Shown here: positions 25,199 through 37,100 of the stretch, piece after piece
Layout: the number at the start of each line of letters is the position of its first letter
Position numbering within the stretch: the first letter of the stretch is position 1
NCBI GenBank assembly: GCA_030248195.1
Contig: JASAND010023114.1
Span: forward strand, 1-64,000
DNA from: Trissonchulus latispiculum
Lineage: Eukaryota; Nematoda; Enoplea; Enoplida; Ironidae
Reading direction: 5' to 3'
DNA length: 64,000 nucleotides
Position numbers and translations under genes: made by a program
Notes under the pieces: generated by a model
What the model saw: the letters and a program-made list of their open reading frames with translations, nothing else
Database searches by the model: none
What the model was told of the DNA's origin: nothing

Positions 25199-28100
25199 AT
25201 GCTTTCGCTTAAACTATCCTGGTCTACGTCATTGGCGAGTTGCTCAAAAGACTACTATGGAAGCTGTCGCCACTTAACTGTAGCTTATAAAGGTGCTGTC
25301 CTGACAGTACCTGTAAGAAACATTAAAACTACCAGTGTCACAAGATATGACGATTATGCGAATAAGGTCTGGTACGCTCCAGGAGAAAAACCGATGCATA
25401 GATTTCTCCAAACATTCAAGACTGAATTTCAGCGCAATAAACGACGATATAAAGAAGCAGAGTATGATGTTTATAGACGAAAAGGTGTCGAATTTTTTTA
25501 GTGTTATGTTTATACCTATTAGCTGTTTATGTAGACGTACGTTACAGCCCATGTTAATGGTATCATTTTGGCGAATTGTCAGTTCCAATGATAGTTCGCA
25601 GTCACGTTTCTTTTCTCAGTTTCTCCAGATATGTTACTTTCCTTAATAGATAACGTTAACATAAACTGCGTCGTACTTTCTGGTTAAGTCTTAAGTTCAA
25701 TGCAGACGTGCCGGAGCCATACCTCGTCTTTGTAATAGTAAAAATGACTATTTCGTTCGAAATATTATTTTAGAAATACATATTATTTTTGGTTTATTGC
25801 ATTTAGGGTAGAGCTTTGCGCCTATAATTTGCATGATTAAGATTAGTTATTTTTTACAGGAAAGCTGAGTAACTTCTACAGAGATTTTTTCAATCACGAA
25901 CTGGTGCCATTTGAGTGTACCTTTCTGATCGTTGGTGGAGGCGTGATGGGTTCTTCCTTGGCTTTCTGGCTGAAACAACGGATGAGACTGGAAGAGTTCA
26001 GAGTCGTTGTCATTGAACGAGATGATACCGTGCGTTTTTGCACTAACAAGTCTCAGTTCGTCTGTATATATGATTTAAATAAAGACCCCCACGATTATGT
26101 TAGGATACAATGTAAATCTAGCATTGGCTTGTCTTCGTAGTTACTTTTGAAACTGTTATTTGCTCAGTTTAAGTCACACACATTATGTATTTAATGTTAG
26201 CAGCGATTGTATTCTATGTTGGTTCTCGTAATATTTAAGTTGATTGAATGTGGGTTTAGACTGGGTATAGCTTTGAGGCTCAAACTTTGAGCCCAAATAA
26301 GAAGCTGTCATACGTTTGTTGTTTTAGTTTGCCCAGAGTTCATCTGTTTTGGGCATTGGAGGTCTGAGGCAACAATTTTCTACTCCAGAAAGCATTCAGT
26401 TAGCCAACTTCAGTGCTGAATTTCTGCGCCATGCAGGCGATCATTTGCGCATAATAGGTCGATATAATTTCTGTTTCGAATTTTAATGTTATTTTCATAT
26501 TTTCTAACTCATAATTCGCTTATTGTTAATTCTTTGTTGATAGCAGTTAGTTGGTGTAGGATAGTATTAGAGTTTTTGTTCGTATCCCAATTTTAATACT
26601 TTAATTACATACTTATGTAAGGTTCAGACACACTATGTGATAGTTTTGTTTTTGAAATTTTTTAAATTCTAGACTGTGATCCACCAGACATCCCTTTTAC
26701 TCCCATGGGTTATCTGTTTCTGGCAAAGGATCAGGAGCAAAAAGATAAGATGGAAACCGATCACAAAGTTCAATTGTATGTTTTTATTTATATTTTATAT
26801 TTTATTTATTTCAATAATTTACATGTATATTTTATTTATTTCAACAACAGAAACGTCAGCAAAAGCATTATGGGTAATTTTAGAAAAAAACAGAAAGAAA
26901 TCATTAAAGTGCTGAAGAATTGCGTTGTGTTTCATTTGAAGAAGCTTTGAATGCTGAGTTTACAATAATGCATGAACTGATTAAAATGAAGTCAGAAAAT
27001 TAATCTTTGTCTTGATATTTCCGACGTTCTGCCTCCTTGGAATATGGTTAGATCCAGGCGCACACCCAGGGTTTTGAAAAGAGAGTCCCACCCTGAAAAA
27101 TGTTTAGTTCCGCCAGTCGTTGGAAGAATTGGTGCTATTTAGTAGCTAAAAGTTTCCTGCTGTTGCGGTGCAACCAATAGGTTAACGCGGGGATCGTGGA
27201 AAGCTGCTAGCCCCATCCCAGCTCAGAGGAAGTACAAGCTCAACCGCCGTCGGCGACTAGGGGTAAGGAAGAAAGGTCCAAGGGGTAAGCAATAATGCTT
27301 GCAAAAATTAATTTTTACACTAAAATGTAGAAAATTTTCCGGCTTCGCAGAGCAATCAGAGCCCCCCCCCCCAGAAGCTGAAAAAGTTTTGACATTATTA
27401 AGAAATCAAAGCAAACATGCAGACCACTACACTGAAACAGAAAGGAATCCATTGCTTAGGCGGCGATTACTGCTCTATATCTGAAGGACAAAAGAAAACA
27501 AGTTTTGAGTGTTGTTACTTTTAGCCAAGCTGATACTTGTCGTTAATAGTAGTTTTGTGTGATGAAATCAATTGCTTCACCATATGACCGTAATAATAAT
27601 TTCATCTGTGGATTTTCAGAGATAATGGCGCCAAAGTCCAGCTTATGAATGCTGATGAGCTGAAACTAAATTTTCCTTTCATGAACTTTGATGACGTTTT
27701 ACTGGGATCGTTTGGTAAGCCTATTTTTATTTGTTCACTGCGTCAACCAAAGGTAGTCATTTTGTTTTTTGTAGTAAAATAAAGCCACCAAATTGTGCCT
27801 TTGTATATTGCTCAAAGGTACGCTGGCCAGCATAGTTTCTGCAGGGGGAGACTTCCTCCCAAGATTTTCGATCACCTTTACCCTTCAGAATTTTTTACTT
27901 ACCCTCCCCCACTCTTGGCTGCTTCCCCAATCCCCCCCCCTTCAGCACTTTTTGGAGACAAAAAGTCGGCTACATTTTGCCAAAATTGTTGGAAAACTTT
28001 TCTCACATTTTAGCTTAAAATCGCTTTAACACCGTGTTAGAACGCTTAAAACGATAAGAACAAGCCAAATTTGACCACTTTTGAAAAATTTTATTTTTGA

Positions 28101-31100
28101 CCCAAAATCGCCTAAGTACCCACCCCACCCCACCACAGCACTCTACAGCCACTTTGGGTACGCAGTTCTATGACAAAAGTTGCTCGGCTCACTTAGGGCT
28201 TTCATTTGAAACCAAATTTGACCGCTTTTGAAAATTTTATTTATGACCCAAAATAGCCTAAGTCCCCCAGCCCACCCCACCACAGCACTCTATAGCCACT
28301 TTGGGTACGCAGTTCTATGACAAAAGTTGCTCAGCTCACTTAGGGCTTTCATTTGAAACCGAATTTGACCACTTTTGAAAAATTTTATTTTTGACCCAAA
28401 ATCGCCTAAGTCCCCACCCCACCCCACCACAGCACTCTACAGCCACTTTGGGTACGCAGTTCTATGACAAAAGTTGCTCAGCTCACTTAGGGCTTTCATT
28501 TGAAACCGAATTTGAACACTTTTGAAAAATTTTATTTTTGACCCAAAATCGCCTAAGTCCCCACCCTACCCCACCACAGCACTCTACAGCCACTTTGGGT
28601 ACGCAGTTCTATGACAAAAGTTGCTCAACTCACTCTGGGCTTTCTTGAAACCAAATTTGACTGCTTTTGAAAATTTTATTTATGACCCAAAATAGCCTAA
28701 GTCCCCCAGCCCACCCCACCACAGCACTCTATAGCCACTTTGGGTACGCAGTTCTATGACAAAAGTTGCTCAGCTCACTTAGGGCTTTCATTTGAAACCG
28801 AATTTGACCACTTTTGAAAAATTTTATTTTTGACCCAAAATCGCCTAAGTCCCCACCCCACCCCACCACAGCACTCTACAGCCACTTTGGGTACGCAGTT
28901 CTATGACAAAAGTTGCTCAGCTCACTTAGGGCTTTCATTTGAAACCGAATTTGACCACTTTTGAAAAATTTTATTTTTGACCCAAAATCGCCTAAGTCCC
29001 CACCCCACCCCACCACAGCACTCTACAGCCACTTTGGGTACGCAGTTCTATGACAAAAGTTGCTCAACTCACTCTGGGCTTTCTTGAAACCAAATTTGAC
29101 CACTTTTGAAAAATTTTATTTTTGACCCAAAATCGCCTAAGTCCCCACCCTACCCCACCACAGCACTCTACAGCCACTTTGGGTACGCAGTTCTATGACA
29201 AAAGTTGCTCAGCTCACTTAGGGCTTTCATTTGATACCAAATTTGACCACTTTTAAAAAACTTTATTTTCGATCACTTGACCCCCCGGCCGACTGACCCT
29301 TCAAAACGGCAAACTGGAGCCAGCCCAGCAAGATAGGTACGTCAGACGGCAAAACGAATACCGGGAATGAGCTAGGCGCACCAGAAAACCCCTATAGACA
29401 AAGTTTTGAGAGGCCAGTTAAATCCTACTATGGACCTCCAGGAAGCAGTTTCCGATTTGACCCTCCCGACGGCAAAGTGGAACCAGCCCAGCAAGATGGG
29501 TGGGTTTGGCGGTAAAACTGACTGCGGGAATCGATTCTCCGTGCCAGAAAACCATTGTATGGAAGATTTGAGCTTTCGAAGTTGAATAGATAGAGAGAAA
29601 TTTCGATTTTTCATTTTTCGAATTTTCGCCATTTTTGACGGGCCACTGTGGTCACTAGGGAAGTGATAGAGAAACGCAACCTGGACCGTTAGTCAGGGTT
29701 TTTTTCAAAATCGGACCTGTGTAAATTTAAATTTCACTGTGTATTTTTGTTTGAAGCTGTGTAAAATTTGTGTCGTTTTTCAACTGTAATATAAAATAAA
29801 ATACATTTAGACGTTATTTTCTTGCTACAATATTATTTTCGGATCATTCAAGCCGAAGTTATGCCAACTGCACTTGTGTAACATTTCGAAAGAAGCCACG
29901 CGGGGGGTCTGGGGGGCGGAGCCCCCCAGAAGTGGAGAAAATTTTGTAAATTGCAATAGAATTCATAATGGAAATGTTTAAAAAGATTAATTCATTAAAT
30001 GTCAAAAATAAGATTGGACAAATTCAAATTTCTGAAAAACACTTCGCCTACTGAAACGATTTCTTTATTTTTCCAACTTTTTGGAATAATTTTTCACAAA
30101 CTTGCTGGTCACGTACTAAGGTTCGATGCTTTAACTGCTACTGGGGACGGCTGCATATAGTACAGACACACCAATTGTACAACGGAGGGGGGTCTGGGGG
30201 GCGAGCCCCCCAGAAGTTGAGAAATTTTTTAAATTAACGGCAGAAACGGCATTGAAAAGTTGTATTCCTTTAGCTTTCGTTTTGAATATTTACTGTGCTA
30301 GACAGCAACAATTTTAGTGGCTCACACTGCTTTTTATGATACAAGATACAAGATACATAAATAGGATACATATTTATGGTACAAGAAACGATATTGAACC
30401 GTACATATGTACTAGCTATACTATACTGTCTTACTAATATTTGCACGCTGTACGTAAATAAATTATAAGCAACTGGATAAGCAGAAGTATATACTTGCAG
30501 AAAAAATGGAACACCTATAATCATGTCGCAATGCAGAAAACAATCATACAACGGAGGGGGTCTGGGGGCGGAGCCCCCAGAAGTTGAGAAATTTTTAAAT
30601 TAACGGCAGAAACGGCATTGAAAAGTTGTATTCCTTTAGCTTTCGTATTGAATATTTCTTGGGTTGTATGGCAACTATTTTTAGGCTCTGACTGCTTTTA
30701 TTATTATATATTCAAGAGATAAACAAGAAATCATATTGAATAATACTAGCTTCAGAAAACATATGTATAGTTAAATACGAATAAATACTAGCTATTTACG
30801 AATATTCGCACGCAGTACGAAAATAAATTATACGCAACTGTATAAGTAGAAGCATTAAGACTTAGGAGAATAAAACACCCATAACCATGTTGATGCAGAA
30901 ATGCAGAAAACCATTCTAAACCATTGGAAACAGGCGGGGGTCTGGGGGCGGCAGCCCTCAGTTAAAAGCTAGAGCTTTTTTAAAATTTAAAGACTTGAAA
31001 ACTATTTTTTCAGAGCACTTTTTGTAAAAAATTTTCGAAAATTTGGCTGTGTATTTGTTGTGTAAATTAGTTTTTCACTGTGTAAATTAATTTTTTTGTG

Positions 31101-34100
31101 TAAATACACAGTATTTTACACAAAAAAACCCTGCCGTTAGTTAGTTCAATATATGTAATTTCTGAATATAGAAAGAAATCAGCTCCAGCTCGTAAAGTTC
31201 GACCTGAGCGATGACCACAAAAATGGTCACTTTTCGCCATGAGCCGACTTTGCGGCGCCACTGCAGCGCTGTGGCGCAGCTGCGGCGCAAAAAAGTTGTG
31301 ATTCTTAAATTCGTTGGAGGGTACTACTAGACCCTATAGCCCTTTAGGCTGGCCCACCGCTGCAGTTCACGTGAAAGCGGCGAACATTATGTACAATACA
31401 ACCATCAAATAGGAGAAACCGAAAAAAAACATCGCCGCCATAACCGGTCCGGGGCGTAACTTTTTAACGGTAAGTGATACCAAGAGTACATAATGATAAC
31501 AGTATGACAAGCCTAACACTCTATGCAGTGAAGGCAAAAACTATGCGATGCGCGCTAACGGCTTACCCCCCCCACAAATTGACCCCCTCTCACACCGCCC
31601 CTATATGGGTACGTGGTCCAAACGGGGGTCGCTCACTGCTTTGCATAATTATACGCTGAAATTAACAGGGGCCCAATTTGGGGAGGGGGTGCAAGCGTGT
31701 ATGCTTAACACATAGATGTACAACATATACTAAGCGAGTGAGCGACCCCCGTTTGGAACTATGTACCCATATAGGGGCGGTGTGAGAGGGGGTCAATTTG
31801 TGGGGGGGGTAAGCCGTTAGCGCGCATCGCATAGTTTTTGCCTTCATTGCATAGAGTGTGACGCTTGTCACACTCTTATCATTATGTACTCTTGGTGATA
31901 CGGGGCTGAAACTTCACAGATATACTAAACTCGATGTGCTCTACAATTTGCGCATGAAATCCGCGCAGGATCTGCGCAGGATTTTGCGCAGCTTCTGCGC
32001 AGCTTATTTTACACTGTCTCCAGCCACTTTTCACACATATTATAGGGGTCGCTGCCGCGATCCCTATGATACAGAAAATTTTACATTTTCAGGACATATT
32101 TAGGATTTTCTGAGGTCCGAATTTGGGGGTACCCCCATTTGGGGGTCGACCACGAAATTTCCAAATCCCTCCAACCAAAATTTCCTGTGAAACTATTCTG
32201 GCCAGGCTGTTTTCTGCCAAACACAAGAACCCCACCCGACGCTTAATCAGAAGATGCATTCAGTGACAGTAACAACATTGCACCTTTATTTTTACTTGTA
32301 CTTTTTTACTTTATGTTACATATTGATTTTCACAGGGCTAATCGCTATGTTACTTATAAGTTTTGGTTTAGTCTTATGACAGACATTAGTGAAGAGACTA
32401 AACGAATCAATATTTTTAGGCGTTCAAAACGAGGGTGTATTTGATTCTTGGAGTCTTCTGTCTGCCCTCAGGGAAAAGAATTTAGCCTTGGGTGTGCAGT
32501 ATTTAAAGGCAGAGATCACTGACATCTATTTTGAGTCCCAATTGAATCAGGAGCAGATCTTAGAAGTGATACCTGAAGAGGAACGATGGGCTTTTCAACG
32601 TTTGATGGGTGTTGAGGTACACAAGAGTCAACTTACTACAACTGTCTTTTGTGTCTGTCGACTTTACAGTTTCTGCCGGCTGTTACGCAGAAACTGTGTA
32701 CAACAATATGAGCGACATTGGTTTACCATACATACACTGCAGCATTAGTATCCCTTCTATGCAGCATTTTTTAGAAAGGCTGCTCTGCTAGCTTTCTCAA
32801 CTTTAAATCGTTTTTAAAGCTTATGATGAAGACACCGTAATGCGTAGTCATTAAAGTGACAGAAGTAAAATGGAGAGTTTTGTTTGACACATCAATTGAT
32901 TTTGAAACAACGTTTTCTGAACACCTCAGAAGCTGTCGCATGAGACTACTCTTGAGTGAATACCACCTGAGGACGAGGCCCGAGTTTTTCGGGTCGTAGG
33001 TGCCAGAGTGACAATTACATTTCTTTAGGTTCATTACAATGTGATAGTGCTTTACTGTCAGTAGTTACAGACAATTCACCTCTGTGTTTATTGTCACTTC
33101 GATTTGGATTCGAAGTTCTAGCTTGATACAACTCACTGTGGCCCTGGGAAGCTCATGATGAGCTATTGTAGCATTAATCTAAATGCTATGGATTCGAATC
33201 CTACCTGAGGCCGTATTTTTTGGTCTGAAGTGTTGTAGTGACAAATTTCGTTAGTTGGTGTTCGAATAAACATTCAGATTCTGTTGGGCGCCGAATTTCT
33301 GTATGTTACTCTTCCTATATTACAAACGTTTTGCAACATGTCCCTCTGCAGTAGTTCATATTTTCGTGTTTCAAAAGTGGTACTATTTCTTTTTGTAACA
33401 TTTGCTTAGTAAAATGTCTACGTGCCACGTGTACATAATATTATGGCAGGCAATGAATTAAACTTAACCAATGTGGCAATGGTTCATTTTAGGTCAAGCC
33501 ACAGCGCAGCGCAGCATCCCCAAGACGCATTAGAAGTAATATGATCTTCAATTGCGCAGGTCCTTGGGCTGGGGAATTTGGAAAAATGATTGGAATTGGA
33601 ACCAAAGGGGATCTCCTATCCATACCTATTCCTGTGGAGCCCAGGTATTATATTACTTGCAGTTTGATTGATTGAACTATGCCTAACCTAACTTTTAATT
33701 ATGTTTTGACATGAGACTGCGTTCAAATATTATATACTCCTATGTCAAAACCATTTTTTAAAGTTCAAATATTTTCCCAAACCTTTTTAGTTTACGTTTA
33801 TTTGACCACCAGCTTTTGACTTTCTTTTGATATGACACGGTTTAATACACATATGAAAACGGTGATTAGTGATTTCTTGGCTTGCTTACTACATTACTGC
33901 AAAAATTGTGTTAAATATAATGTGGATGGATACCAGCTTAGTTCCTAGCGTACTGTTTCAGAAAGAGATATGTATTTGTGTTCTATTGTCCAGAAGGTCC
34001 AGGACTGGACATGCCTTTTCTAGTGGATTCTTCCGGAGTTTGGTGTCGTCGAGAAGGTTCTGGATATCTCTATCAATGTGGAAAAGAACCTACCAGTGTA

Positions 34101-34120
34101 ATTTAATATTATGCAGTTTA

Positions 34121-34159
<39 letters not shown>

Positions 34160-37100
34160 GAGGTCGGCAGAAGCATCGTGAGCCACTCGAAGGGTGGCCC
34201 GCGCCAATGCCACCACACCCACAGGGTTGCCGCAAAGAATAGAGAGTGAGGGGGACGTTGTTGTTGTTGATGATGATGCTTCCAGCCACCTGAATACAGA
34301 GTCAATCTGCCCGGACACCTCTAGGACGAAGGCGGCCGCATTCTATGAGAAAGGCAAGGACCTCCCGAGACTTTTCCCAAAGGACCAGGAGGCTAGGGTT
34401 AGTACCCAAGTGGGATAGGTGTGGGCAGTATAGTAGGGCTGTGTCTTCCTGGTCAGGGCAGTGGGCGCATGAGGGAGAATCTCGGGCCCCAATCCTCTGG
34501 AGGTACTAGTTTAGGATTGGAGAGAAGCCTCCTACACGAAGTTGGGACAGGACTGACGTATCAGCCCTGGATAGACCAGTTTCCTTCGGGTCGGGGTTGG
34601 ATTCGAAGTAGGTCTAGTCTATCCGAAGACCGAGCCAGATTGCCAGGTGCTAGTGAAGTGAATACTTGTCGCCAAAGTTTATTGTAATCAAACTAGAAAC
34701 TGGAAAATGAAAGTATGCGATTGAAGTTTTAGTCCAGCTGTACTGGTATCTGGTATGACATTATTTCTGAGCTAAAACTGAAACTGAAACTGAAACTTTG
34801 GTGGGTACTTAAATAACACCACTCACTTCTTACAAGCCTATTTATGTTAGTTGTTCTTAACTAGCCTAACCTGAGTTGTGTTGCCAGATTCATGTGTGTA
34901 TTTTGTATATATTTGTTAGGTTGAGGATGCTGAAATTGATCACAGCAATTTGAAGGTGGACAAGGACTTCTTTTACGAAAAAGTTCTTCTCTTCTCGTAA
35001 AGAGTACCTGCTTCTACAAACCTTAAAGTAAGTTTTGTTTTCTGTACATTTTTGCGATTTAAAACTACATTTTTAGGAATTTAAAATAATTACTCGGATA
35101 ATGTAACAATATTGAAAAAGCTAACTAGTCTGTAGTAGTATGTAGATTTGCTCCAGAACAGTAATTGTTTGAAAGAACCTGTAAAATCCTGTGAAGGGTT
35201 TACTAAAGTCTGACCAAAAATTCTTGGAACCGAAATGTGAGCGGCTGTCCTGAGTTATCATTTGAAGGTAGCCTATACAATGTATATATTTTTCGAATCC
35301 TCAGGAACCCGAGATTCCGAAAATCCGAAAAATTCCGAAATTCCGGATTTCATTCACGGAAAATTTAAAAATTTTAGTTTTTCGCCAAAATTTTTATCGC
35401 AATCAAAATTTGGTTCTCACAGTCGAATGGAGCTGGTCCCGCTACACATTTTTGCTCTTAGAAGCTTTTCCGAAAATGCACCCAATTTCCGGAATTCCGG
35501 GTTTTCTAAATTACCGGATTTTTAAAAATTTCCTCCAATACCCACAATATGGGTATCATTCGAAAACTCCTATCGAGCTGAACAACTTGCGTAATAGAAC
35601 GAACTCGTGAAAATGCTCAATTCCCGGAATTCGCGAGAAAACCGGATTTTCCGGATTTTAAAATATTCTCGAATACCCACAATATGGGTATCATTCGAGA
35701 GCTCTTGATGAGCTGAACAAATCTTGCAATAGAATCAATGTCTGAAAATGCACCTAAATCTCGGAATTCACAAATTCGGATTTCACTCTAGCTAGGAAAT
35801 TTTTCGTGAATTCCGAGAACTGGGCTCATTTCTGCAAGTTGGTTCTATTACAAGATTTGTTCAGCCCGATAAGAGCTTTCGAATGATACCCATCTTGTGG
35901 GTATTGGAGGAATTTAGATTTAATTTAGAAAACCCGGAATTCCGGAAATTGGGTGTATTTTCGTGAAAAGCTTCTAAGAGCAAAATTGTGTAGCAGGACC
36001 GTCTCTAATCGACTGTGAGAACCAAATTTTGATTGCGATAAAAATTGGGCGAAAAACCAAAAATTTTAAATTTTCCGTGAATGAATTCCGGAATTTCGAA
36101 TTTTTCGAATTTTTCTATCTCGGGTTCCTGAGGATTCGAAAAATATATACATTGTATAGGCTACCTTAAAATGATAACTCAGGACAGCCGCTCACATTTC
36201 GGTTCCAAGAATTTTTGGTCAGACTTTAGTTGATGTTGTTCAGCCAAACTCAACCAGCACAACGTGCTAACGTAGCGTGACCCCGAATTGCCTTATATCC
36301 TTCTTCTGGGGTTTTTTAGGCAAAAATAAGTTGGGGGGGAAGAGTGGGGGGATGTCCAAAAGTGGAGTCGGGGAATAAAATGAGCTAAAAATGCCAAAAA
36401 TACAGTATAAAAAAAGCCTGTTTTCTACGGATACTGCTATAGTTAAGCTTAAAAGTACTCCAAAATTTAGTTTTGGCACAAAAATAGACGATTGTTGACC
36501 AAGAATTTCCGGCGTCGCCGGAAAATTTTTTGAAAATTTTGACCAAAAATTCTAAGAATTTGGCAATTTCTGGGCACCTTAGGGTGAGTGGGGGGAGGGA
36601 AGCCCAAAAAGTGGGGGGATCGAGTAGGGGGGGGGGGGTCGAGTGAGTAGTATCAAGAGTACATAATAGATAAGAGTATGACAACAGGCAGGCTCTCTGT
36701 TATCGGTAAAACACTATGCTATGCGCGCTATCGGCTAACCCCCCCCACCATCGACCCCCTCTCCCACACCGCCCCTATATGGCTACATAGTTCCAAACGG
36801 GGTCGCTCACTCACTTAGTATGTTTTCTACATGCATAAGTTAAACATACACGCTTGCACCCTGTTCCCAAATTAGGCCTCGGTTTATTATAACGTGTAAT
36901 TATGCAAAGCAGTGAGCGACCCCCGTTTGGACCCTGTACCCCATATAGGGGCGGTGTGAATTTGTGGAAGGGGAATGATTGTGATAGCGCGCATAGCATA
37001 GTTTTTGCTCTGATAACAGAGAGCCTGCCTGTTGTCATACTCTTATCTATTATGTACTCTTGGTAGTATACATTTAGCCAGTTTTGGCACAGCAACCATA

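Noticed and set aside
34020..34318. Poly-Gln/Val/Asn ORFs
   Set aside because: They translate the (TTG)n/(CAA)n tail of LINE fragments and overlap FOXRED1 exon 8 on the wrong strand.
34998..35000. Stop-codon reassignment in this genome
   Set aside because: Sec10, FOXRED1, RING, LINE and P2 genes end at ordinary TAG, TGA or TAA, and the extra stops are confined to decayed or locally indel-bearing genes.
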